A program made the position numbers and the translations under genes. A stretch of DNA of 64,000 nucleotides from Telopea speciosissima (taxonomy: Eukaryota > Streptophyta > Magnoliopsida > Proteales > Proteaceae). Below, piece after piece: positions 20,401-32,400 of this stretch. Within the stretch, counting starts at the first letter, position 1. Each line of letters begins with the position of its first letter. The stretch covers positions 70,736,984 to 70,800,983 of the forward strand of contig NC_057919.1 in NCBI RefSeq assembly GCF_018873765.1. The letters run 5' to 3'. The notes under the pieces were generated by a model. The model was given only the letters and a program-made list of their open reading frames with translations. It was not told the origin of the DNA and ran no database searches.

Positions 20401-23400
20401 GTGATGGTGCATCTTTTAGTGGGGATGGTCAAGATGAGGTAGTGGGTTTTCTCCTCATCTTCTATTGCATCATTGTCAATGTCAATTCTGCTAGCATTGT
20501 TAAGTACACTAATGGGTATTAAATTATAGAGAAACAATGGCACCTAAAAGATTCTTAGGTAGGCTTGCATGTATATGTATGACCACTGTAAAAAAGATTA
20601 AGGTGCTTGATCACCAGCCAAACTTGTCTAAGATGCTAAATAAATAATAGTCTATTTACTCCTGTAAATAAATCATCACCGTTAGGGTGTTACTCCTATG
20701 CGATAGAATTGGTACCTGGACATGATACAAAGTGCGATGCTCCCTAATAGTGATGTTGTAGGATTCTTGAATGTAAGAGCTGGTTGTAATTTTTAATATT
20801 TTATTTTTGAGAAGCCATGTAAAGGGAGGCTACTGAACTGCGTATCATAACCTCGTATCGACTCGGCATATCACTTCAAGTACCAATTTGGGTCTCTTGT
20901 GTGAGTCCCTTGCGCACCCGATGTATGGCTCATTAAATAGTGGTGTGGAGATGCCCTTTCCTCCAATTTTTTTGTTCGAAATCAATTTAAAATTATACGT
21001 TCCCAAACCCACACATTGTGAGATTTGTTTATGAGCCTAGCAAAATTTTTGGTCTCACCGTGTGGAAGAGAGAACCATTAATTTTAATTAGGGTTTCTTG
21101 AACAATTTTTTTTGTGAATTTATACTAAATGTCCTCCCTTCACATTATAGTGATGATTACCAAGAATGTTGTTGCTGACCTTAACCAAGGCAACAAGTTG
21201 GATGAAACCAACTATGACATTTGGCATTGTAAGATGAAGTTCTTATTTAATGAACAAGATTACCTTGAACACCTGACCTCTGAAATGGCTAAACCCGATG
21301 AGGGTACTACCGCTCGTCACTGTCAACAAAAGGAAGCCTATGAGACTTTGTTTAAAAGAGACCGTAGTGCTCGCTTTATTATGTTAAGCTCGATGCATAA
21401 TGATCTCATCGGCCAGTATGAAAAGTACGAAACTGTCAAGTCCATGTGGGATCTGGTTAAGTTAGAATGTGGCGGTACATCAACTACAAGGTTGCGGGCT
21501 ATGACCTTGAAGTTTGAGATGTACCGTAATGACCCCAAGCATAATATGGTTGAACACCTTAAGGTTGTGAAAGACATGATACGAAAGTTAGATGATGCTG
21601 GGGTACACCTTACCGATGAGCAGCAAGTTCAAGCCGTCATTAGGACGTTACCTGGTTCCTGGGCCCAAATGAAAGTGGTTCTCATACATAACGACAATGT
21701 TAAAACTTTCAATAACATGGCCGCTCATGTAGAGCTAGAGGCGGAGCACCTAGAGGTGACTCAATCATATGCCCTTGTCGCCCAAGCGGTGCAGCATTAG
21801 ATTTTTGGGTCTAAGCGCAAGAGACAAAGGAACACAGGGAATCAGGGACAGGCTCAAAACGCTGCACCAAGTGGAGGCAAATCCACCAAGCGCAAATGTG
21901 GCAAGTGAGGTGGAAAAAGAGATATTACTAAGGTCAAGTGCTATAACTACCAGAAGATGGGGCACTTCGCTCGTGATTGCACTGAAGCGAAAAAGTACCA
22001 TTTCTATCCCTCTCTCCCTGTACTTTTGTATGTACACATGTTTTGGTTGCCCAAATCCGATCTGACTGGATTGTAGATATAGGAGCAACAAGACACAGCG
22101 CATGATCGAGGGGAGTTCGTAGACTATAGAAAGATTCCGGATGACCTAGAACATCTATATGGAAAATAGCAAGAGTGAAGCAGTTCGAGGAGTTGGTACC
22201 TATCAGCTCATCTGGCGTACTGGGCACATCTTGCTTCTTCATGATGTGTTATATGTACCGGAAATCCAACATAATCTACTTTCTGTTACTGCACTTTTGA
22301 CGTTAGGTTATTTATTTGTTTTTTATGGTGACACTTTTGAGATACTTTTGGATGTTAGTTCTTTTGGACAATGCAAATTTGCGAATGGTTTTATTAAATT
22401 AGTGTAAAGTGTAAACAGCCTTGAATATGAATGCTTGAGTAATCTAAATCGATCACCCAGCCCCTTTATTTATAATACCAGAATTACAAGTAGTCACAAT
22501 GAAAGTAGGAATGCCACCCTTGCCTATTCCTATTAGGAATTCCTATTCCTACTAGGAATTCCAAATAGAGATTGGCTGAGGGGGGAAAAGTACAGAAAAA
22601 GAGATAAAACTAATAAAACTAGGACTAAATTACTCCTATCGGGTAAATTAGCCTATTTTAACACTCCCCCTCAAGTTGAAGCATAAATATCAACTATGCC
22701 CAACTTGACAACAGTAGGATGAAAAACCTTCCCACTTAAGCCTTCAGTATACACATCAGCGAGCTGGTTAGCAGATTGCACAAAAGGAACACACACCAGC
22801 CCTCCTTCCAACCTCTCTTTAATAAAATGCCTGTCAACCTCCACATGCTTGGTACGATCGTGCTGAACAGGGTTGTGAGCAATGCTAATAGCAGCCTTGT
22901 TGTCACAATATAACATCATGGGAAGATGAACAGGAGTATCAATATCTTGTAATAAACCTTTGAGCCATAACATCTCACAAATACCTTGTGCCATGGCACG
23001 AAATTCAGCTTCAGCATTAGACCTTGCCACTACGTTATGCTTTTTACCAAGTCAGGTAACAAGGTTGCCACCAACAAATGAGCAATAGCCAGAAATGGAC
23101 TTTCTATCAGAGGAACCAACCCAATCTGCATCAGTATATGCTTCAACACGAAGATGGCCATTCAGAGACAAAAAAATTCCTTTTCCCGGTGCTGACTTTA
23201 AATACCGAAGGATTAGGATAACAGCATCCATGTGAGAGGAATGCGGATCATGCATGAACTGACTGACCATACTTACAGATACTGCTATGTCAAGTCTTGT
23301 ATGAGACAAATAAATGAGCTTACCAACCAATCTTTGATAGCGACCTTTGTCGACCGGTGTTCCCTCCTTTTTATTAGGTCTGGTAGTAGCATCCATAGGT

Positions 23401-26400
23401 GTATCAGAAGGATGACACCCTAGCATCCCAGTCTCAGTCAATAAATCTAAGATGTACTTCCTTTGAGAAAGAAATATGCCTTTAGAAGATCAAGTAACTT
23501 CTATCCCTATAAAGTACTTTAGATTTCCCGGATCCTTTATTTCAAATTCTTGCCCAAGGTAAGTCTTCAACTGGGTGATCTCATGATTGTCATTCCTGGT
23601 CACCACAATATCATCCACATAAACTATGAGGATGGTTACCTTTTCACCATTCTTCTTGATAAATAGGGTATGATCAGCATTGCTCTGCTTATAACCCGCA
23701 GAGACCATTGCCTTGTGAAATCGTCCAAACCAAGCACGGGGGGACTGTTTCAGCCAGTATAAAGCACGCTTCAATTTACAAACTTTCCCGCTGGTTTTAT
23801 CACAAGAGAAACCTGGTGGAATGTCCATATACACTTCCTCGTCAAGTTCTCCATGGAGGAAGGCATTCTTCACATCTAATTGTTGTAATTCCCAGCCCAG
23901 ATTCACTGCACAAGAAAGTAGCACTCTGACGGTGTTTAGCTTTGCAACTGGTGCAAAAGTCTCCTGATAATCGATCCCATGAGTCTGAGTAAATCCCTTT
24001 GCAACCAAACGTGCTTTGTATCGATCCACAATGCCATCTACCCAACTGGTTTCTTTCCTGGAGGAAGAACCGCAAGCTCCCATGTATCGTTCTTTTTTAA
24101 GGCTTTCATTTCTTCCATCATTGCTGCTTTCCACTTTCCACTTTCCACTTTCTACTTTCCATCTGTAAAAGCTTCTTGCCAATTTTGGGGAATACTAACA
24201 GAAGAAAGAGAAGAGACAAATGTACGAAAGGATGGAGAAAAGGAATCATAAGAGACTATATGAGAAATAGGATGCTGGGTACAAGCCCGAATACCTTTAC
24301 GATGAGCAATAGGTAAATCAAGAGAAGAAGGAGAAGATATGTTACTTGGAGATTGATCTGGTTTCAGGGCCGACAACTGTGGTGGTGCTGGTGCTGTAGT
24401 AGATGGGAGCTGCTTGTATTTGGAATGTCCCGTGTGATAGGTTTTAAGATTAGAGTCGTTAATTTTCTTCTGAAATTCCCTAATGGTTTGTTGGAACTGG
24501 AGTCATCTACCCCTGAAGGGAACCTTAGGTGGGACGACAAAGGAGGAAGAACCCTGCAGTAAAGAGGCAGGGTTGTCAGAGTCAAGGACTCAGGTAGGGA
24601 GCCTATTGATGAGATAGGCAGCAATCAGGACAGCATCTCCCCAATATTGGGAAGGGACAGAATGGGCAAATATAATAGCCCGAGTCACCTCAAGGAGGTG
24701 GCGATTTTTCCTTTCAGCCACACCATTTTGAGCTGGGGTATCGACACAACTGGTTTGATGGAGTATACCATGGGCAGCAAGGTAGTGTTGGAACTGACCA
24801 TCCATGTATTCTTTACCATTGTCACTCCTTAATATCTTGAGAGTGGCATTGTATTGGGTTTTAATCATCTTATGAAAATTTTGAAAACAAGAAAAAACCA
24901 CTTTTGTTGTGCATTGAATAGACCCACGTATTCCTAGAATAACAATCAATAAAAGAAACAAACCAACAATGGCCTTTGAGAGATGGTTTTCGGCTAGGAC
25001 CCCAAACATCAAAATGAATAAAATTAAAAGGGGAAGAACTTCTTTTATTAGAAATGAAATAAGTAGAACGATGTTGTTTAGCCAAAGCACAGGCTTCACA
25101 AAAAAATTTGTTTCTATGACATTCTTTAGCTAATGCTGGAAATAAAAGGGATAATGTTCCTAAAGGGGGGTGACGTAGTCTGTTATGCCATTGTTGAAGT
25201 TCAGAAGAAACTAACGAGCTTTGATGTATCGGAGAAGCCAAAGATGGTAGTGAAGTAGGACTCCCATTATTAAGCAAGTACAATCCACCATGCATCTTAC
25301 CACATCCAATCGTCACCCCCGTTGCCAGATCCTGAAACACAGTGAGAAGGAAAAAAAGTTACTTTGCAATTTAAATCACGGATAAGACTACTGATGGAAA
25401 GAAGATTAGTGGTAAATTTAGGAATATGTAAAACAGAGGATAAAGGTATGGAAGGAATGCAACTGATAGAGCTCTTCCCAGAGATAGAAGAGAGAGATCC
25501 ATCAGCCACCCGTACTTTATCTTTACCAGATGTAGGAGAGTAACGAGTAAAGCGGCTGGAGGATCCAGTCATATGATCAGTGGCACCGGAGTCTATGATC
25601 CAGGGAGAGGAGACTACCGATGCACAGTGATTTGCAAAAGAAATACCTGAGTGGGCTAAATGTGAACCTGGAGGAGTGGAAGAACTGGCAGGTGTTTAGG
25701 TAGTAGAAGCAGCAGAAGCCTGTAACATACGACGGAAAGCCTGAAGTTCATCCTTGGACAGTCCAGTGTCAGTAGGAGGAGTAGGACTGACAGCCTCAGT
25801 ATGATCAGCTTTTTTTTTCGATTTTCGAGCAGCACTTTTAGCATCAAAGTCGGTTGGTTTGCCATGTATCTTCCAACAGGTGGCCTTAGTGTGCCATAAT
25901 TTGCCACAATGCTCACATTTAACTGCTGTTTTTTCAGATCTAGAAGTGTCAGCAACCGAAGGAGTAGAACCAGCCCTAGTGTGCAAGGTTGATCGATCAG
26001 GAAGTGTATTGTTAAGAATAGCAATTCTTCGGCGATCTTCACTATTAACCAAAGCATAGGACTGTTCCAATGTAGGGAAAGGATCCTTGCCTAGAATCTG
26101 AACCCTAATTGGGCCGTATTCCATATCAAGGCCAGCCAAGAAATCATAAACCCTAATTTTATCGACATACTTTCTGTAGGCAGCAATGTCAGTGGCATTA
26201 GTGGGCTGATAATTAGAGTAATGATCAATTTCTTGCTAGCACTTGAGGAGTTCAGCATAGTATTGATGGATGGATAAATCATTCTGCTTGGTGTCATGGA
26301 TTTTTTTCCTTAATTCATATACCTAAGCATCATTTCCTACCTGTGAATAGGTGTCTTTGGCAGCCTTCCATATCTGGGCAGCAGTGTCTAGGAGAAGGTA

Positions 26401-29400
26401 ACCGGGTGCAATGGAAGGATGCATAGAATGAATAAGATATGACTTGACCATGGAGTCAGTAGATAACCATTTAGTCAGAGCAGCTCCTTCTTCAGTAGGG
26501 ATGGGAGTAGTGCCTGTAAGGTGTCCTGTGTAGCCATGGCCAGCGATCGTAAGGTAAGTGGATCTTGACCATATTAGATAATTTGTCCCATCTAGTTTGG
26601 TGGGAGAAGCAAAAGGAAGATACTCTGGTCGAGAAGATGCATCAGAGTCAGCTGAAATGATGTCAGACATCATGTAAGTGTAGAAGACACGGGTTTTTAA
26701 ATTTCCACAAATTTAACCGTCAGAAATGGCTCAAACTAGGATCGAATTCCCTGCAGGTGGTGGGGAATAAGCCCTCAAAAAATCAGCAACTTCTGATGAT
26801 GGAATAAGAAACCTTAACAGGGCTGGTACCAGAATCAATTAGAACCCTGGGTTTTGAAATTGTAGGAGTTCCAGCCGTCAGAATAGGCTGCAACAGTGAT
26901 CGAATATTTCCCTTGTAGTGGAGAAGTTACCCTCAAAAAATTGACCCTTTCTGATGAGCCAATAAGAAGCCCTAAATTTTAAAAAATTTAGGAATAGCTG
27001 AATGCAAAGCAATCGCAGGTTTGAATCTGATGTAGTTTGGATTCAAAGCTACAATCTGAAAGTAAGTAAGGTGTAGATCAATAAGTGCAGCGATCAATCT
27101 CAAAAAATAACACAGAAATCCAGCTTAAAAAAGGCAGCAGCTCGATCTCCAAGGTTTGGAGGAAACCTGTGGCAGATTCTGATCACACCCAAGTTTGTAT
27201 GATCTTCAGTGAGGTGTCATTGAGGGCAGCAGCTAAATCTTCATTGGATCACCTCAAAGTTGCTGCCCTGAATGAGATAGAGAGTCCGAGAGTAGTGGAG
27301 AAGAAGAAAACCAGAAGCCGAGAGAGTTGGAGAAGAAAAATCAAAAAAAGATCGAGAGGGCTGCTCTTCAGATCAGAGGTGGCTCTGATACCATGTAAAC
27401 ATCCTTGAATATGAATGCTTGAGTGATCTAAATCGATCACCCAACCCCTTTTATTTATAATACCAGAATTACAAGTAGTCACAATGAAAGTAGGAATGCC
27501 ACCCTTGCCTATTCCTATTAGGAATTCCTATTCCCACTAGGAATTCCAAATAGAGATCGGCTGAGGGGGGAAAAATACAGAAAAAGAGATAAAACTAAAA
27601 GAAATAAAACTAATAAAACTAGGACTAAAGTACCCCTATCTGGTAAAGTAGTCTATTTTAACAATTAGACTTAATAACTCCTGTAGTTACTTCTTCATCT
27701 TTTGTAATTAATACTAATGTTTATTCAGAATCAATTGCATGGCATGCTAGACTAGGACACATAGGTCGAGATAGGATGGGATAGTTAGCTAGAGAAGGCC
27801 TTCTTGGTTCACTCGCTAAAACAACCTATCGACATGTGAGCTCTGTTTAGCTAGTAAGGCCCACTGGAAGCCGTTTGGAAAGGCAATCCGGGCAACCCAA
27901 ACCCTAAAGCTTGTCCATTCGGACATCTGTGGACCAATGAATGTGAAGGCACGTCATGATTTCCTTACCTTTATAGATGACTATTTGTGATATAGTTATG
28001 TCTTTTTGATCGTTCATTGCTACGAAGCATTAGATTGCTTCAAACGCTTTGTAGCAAAGGTTGAGAATCAACAAGGCAAGAGCTTAAAAACTCTACGCAC
28101 TGACCGAGGACGTATTTGTCAGATCAGTTCACAGAACTGTGAGGAAAAATGAATCACCAGATAATTAACTATTCCTTACACTCCGCAACAAAATGGTGTA
28201 GCAGTGCGAAGGAATAAAACACTTCTAGATATGGTTAGGTCGATGATGGCGCAGGCCAACCTCCCAATATCTTTCTGGGAGGATGCTCTGTTGACCGCTG
28301 CCTACATCCTTAACCATGTACCCTCACAGTCAGTTCCTTCCACTCCCTATGAATTATGGAAAGGCGCAAAACCCACTTTGGGGCATATGCGACCATGGGG
28401 ATGTGTGGGATATGTTCATAGTACCTCCCATAAATTTGGGAAACTTGGCCCTATAGCTACAAAGAGTATCTTTATAAAATATTCCGATGGTTCAAAAGGC
28501 TATGTAATGTACTGTGGACATTAAGATAGAGGAATGACTGAGACTGAATCCCGTGATGTTGATTTTCTTGAGACCGATTTCCCTAGTATTAGAGACGCTG
28601 TCAGAGATCTTGATCTCTTTAAGATAGAGACTGATGAAAACGTTTTACCTACTCTTGGCGAAGGTGGGGAATTAATAACTCATGAGATCGCTAGAGAGGG
28701 TGAGAGTGATCATCAGCCCAGTGGGGGTGCGCCACTTAGTGAAAGCGTACAACTCGAAAGTTAAGATCCCTTTGCACGTAGGAGCGCACATGGACATGTT
28801 CCCCGTCGTTGTTTTGAGATTGAAGGGGACGCCCTCGTTTGCGTTTCAAGGGATGAGGATGAGCCAGCCTCAATCAGTGAGATACTCTCCTCTCCAACTA
28901 AGGAAATGTGGCAAGCTGCTATGGAAGATGAGTTGAATTTTATGAATAAGAACCAAGTTTAGGAGTTAGTTGACCTTCTGCCTAGACGCAAAGCCATCTG
29001 GAACAAATGAGTCTTGAAGGTCAAACACAAGGTATATGGTTCAAATGACAAGTATAAAGCACGCCTTATGGCAAAGGGATATACCCAAAGAGAGGGTGTA
29101 GATTACGATGAGACGTTCTCCCCCATGTGGTGAGAATGGTCTCTATATGCCTCAGTCTAGCGATTATCGCAAAGTTGGATTTGGAATTCTACCAAATGAA
29201 CGTTAAAATTGCTTTTCTTAGTGGAGAAATGGACGAGGAGATCTTTATGGCTCAACCCATGGGTTTTGAGAAGGAGGGACAAGAGCGCAAAGTATGCTGT
29301 CTTAAACGTTCCATCTATGGCCTTAAGTAATCGTCCAGGCAATGGTACATTAGATTTCATCATGCCATTTCCTCTATAGGTTTTGATAGGATTGAAGAGG

Positions 29401-32400
29401 ACCACTATGTGTATGTTGAACAATCTAAGGCAGGATTCCTTATCCTATCCTTATATGTTGATGACATCTTGTTGGCTGGGAATGACATTGAATTGATTGT
29501 CGCCACTAAAGAGTGGCTGTCCTCCACTTTTGGAATGAAGGACATGGGTGAGACCAATTTTGTGTTGGGCGTGAAGATTGTGAGGTACTGCACTTGGAGA
29601 CTTCTTAGTTTGTCTCAGAGACTTACATAAAGAAAGTCCTAAAACGATTCCATATGAACAACTCGAAACCCATAGACACTCCAATGGACAAGGCATGCAC
29701 TTTGAGCCTAGACCAGTGCCCTAAGACTCATGAAGAGAGAAACCAAATGTCCAAAATACCCTATGCAGCAATAGTAGGTAGTCTGATGTATGCGATGATG
29801 TGCACGCGTCTAGATATATGCTTTGTTGTTGGCATGGTTAGCTGTTACCAAAGCAACCCAGGACCAGTCCATTGACAAACAGAATCCTTCGATACCTACG
29901 TGGAACTATAGACCTCTCGCTCACCTTCAGTGGTTAAGACTTGAGACTGAGAGGCTATAGTGATGTTGATTGGGCTAGTGATAGAGACTAGTGCAAATCC
30001 ACTTCAGGGTATGCATTTGTCTTAGGAGGCGGAGCTGTTACTTGGAGTAGCAAGAAACAGACTTGCATCGCCCTATTCACGATGGAGTCGGAGTACGTCG
30101 CATGTTCGGCAGTAGTTTAGGAGGCCGTTTAACTCACAAGGTTCCTGCAGAGGCTAAGTGTTTCTGCTCGCCCAGAAGACGCTGTGCTTATACATTGTGA
30201 CAGCACGACAGCGCTTGCATTTGCGAAGGATCCCAAGTTTCATGGTAGAGCTAAGCACATTGATATACGGTATCACTACATTCGAGACATGGTCGTGCAG
30301 GGTGAAGTCATTCTGCAACATATCTCCACTAGCAATATGTTGACTGATCCTTTGACAAAGCCTATTGCCAGAGATGTTTGCTAGTTCATGTTAGGAACCT
30401 GGGATTCAGGCGGATTTGATGTGTATTTTCCGAAACACTTTTATGGATGGACATTTATTTCTATTCCTCTTACATTTATTAATGCATATATATTTGTTTG
30501 AGCAATGTTGTGTGTATACATTCATTACTGTAAAGATGTCACCGGGCATTGAATCGACCCACTCACATGGGTGATTCGCCTCGGCGCTTGAGAATAGCGA
30601 GTGAGATGAGCTCATGAGCATATGTGCTTGACAGCGCCTTAGTCAGAGCTAAGATGAGACCTTATTTGGTCCAACGTGGAAGATACCACACTTTCAAGTA
30701 GCTTGTAAAAAGCCGGATGTGAGATTCCAAGCAGAAACCATTAGGGTGATTGCGCTAGAAACAAGGTTAGGCGCTTGGCGGAGCGACTAGACTAAGATCC
30801 GTATGGCGTTTATATTTTTTTTGTGAGTGACGTACCCACCTCAATGGGAGTTGCACCATAGCATGCATATCATATTGCATGTGCTTATACCGACCGATAG
30901 TGAGAGTGACTGAATGGATCCCTGCTTCGTTACTGTGTGAGCCACGTGGATTATCTTAATCCCTCAGTACCCTTATTACCTGAGACAATGTCATGAAGAG
31001 GACATCCAATGACGCTACTTTGATGTTCTCCTTAGGATCATAGATGATGCGGTCCAGCGGGAAACAATTGGGAAAGCCGTTGGAAATAATTGGATTGACA
31101 TGAGGGGCTTAGTGAAAACCATCTGATATTACACCTTTGTTTTGTGACTCATTGCCCGGGCGACTTGTCGTATTTGTGATCGACGTAGTCATGAGTACAT
31201 TGCATACAAAGGGTTTCATCATGAGGGATCGAGAGTGCTAGATTTGGTGTAATTAGATTTTTTTGGGTATTTCGAGATTGTTTGTCAGTGATGTACTATG
31301 TTGGTTAGACGGAAGCTTGATATAGTACTTCTACCCTGTATTATCTTGATAGGTCGTACGCCCCATTTCCTGTATGAAGAGTTACACAATTGAGAGAGAC
31401 TTGGATGCATAGTTAAACTAATGCGCCCCATGTGGGCGAGTAGGAGATGTAAATAGAACACAGGCCAGGCCTGGTCCAAACCGCCCACAAGGGGCAGGCC
31501 AGACCCGACGCGACCCGCTTCGTGTGGAGAGAACCAGCCACTTAAGTGGTTGGGTCTCTTCCCCCCTCTTAGATCGATTCCCAGTGGGAGTCTAATTAGG
31601 GGCAGGGGTCTTAGGGTTTTGGCTTTAAATAGAAAGCCTGTAACCCTAAGACCAAATAATCTGAGAAACCAAATTCCCCTCTGTCCAGTGTTTTGTGTTC
31701 TCTTTAGGATTCCATCTCTTCCTAGGGATTTGTGGTGTGGAGTTCTCTGTGGAGAAGCCTATCGTAATCATGGAGATTCGTTTGTGTGCTCGTAACCATA
31801 AGCCCTTGGCTTTTGATCCTTCTTCCGCTGTGTTTCCGTACATATTCAGGTATGATCCAAACCCGAGTTTATTTGGATCTGGTTTATGTGATCTAACAAC
31901 TCCAATTTTATAATTTTGAGATTGACAATGATCGTTCTTTTCTGGGTGAACTAGACAGTTATTTTTCTAGTTATCGGAATTCCAGATAGACTCCTTTCCC
32001 GCTGTGGAGAGCAAAAAACAAAATCAAATGATTGTTTTTTAACCAGCGCCCCCTTTTGGGTATGTGGGTACTAAGAGTCCTCTCACTACCAATCAGCAGA
32101 CATCATCTGTCTGGGTCTTGCTGGTATCAACAACGAGAAAAAACAAATAAATGGAAACAGAAGCTAACTGTGGCTCTTGGCCCAGACAACGTCCTAGGCG
32201 CTTCTCATGGATTTTTATAACCCTGCTGTGCAAAAATGGGATATGCATTTGAAATGGATGTCTGACCTTTTCCTGTCCTACTCAAAATCTGTTTGTGTGC
32301 TCGCTTTCTCTAGATGCTTCTTCTTAGTTGAAAACATTGAATGTCTTCTGGTGTCTTTATCTGATGTCTGTATCAGTATCCAAAACCTAGATGAGTTGTT

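Larger units (their letters stand above)
22403..27663 (-). mobile_element. Copia element F, complete, nested in copia E
   Basis: About 5.26 kb, with LTRs at 27394-27663 (5') and 22403-22663 (3'), a primer site, a polypurine tract, and target duplications ATTAG at 22398-22402 and 27664-27668. By eye the LTRs differ at around ten bases plus a 15-16 bp indel. It is closely related to copia A in gag and protease. Coding is broken in several places. It lies antisense to the host gene and to copia E. Confidence 0.95.
20840..31898 (+). mobile_element. Copia element E in intron 4, split by copia F
   Basis: Plus-strand gag, protease, integrase, RT and RNase H remains run 21129-22402 and 27669-30384. 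They are followed by about 1 kb of non-coding sequence (30385-31447) and a candidate 3' LTR. The left LTR was not found, so the left edge is approximate and may be truncated. Coding continuity across copia F is exact once one ATTAG copy is removed. There are many stops and frameshifts, so this is the oldest layer of the nest. Confidence 0.75.

Noticed and set aside
28204..28524. Intact-looking 106-codon ORF as a host gene
   Set aside because: It is a stretch of the copia E integrase ([19 protein letters not shown]) between frameshifts.
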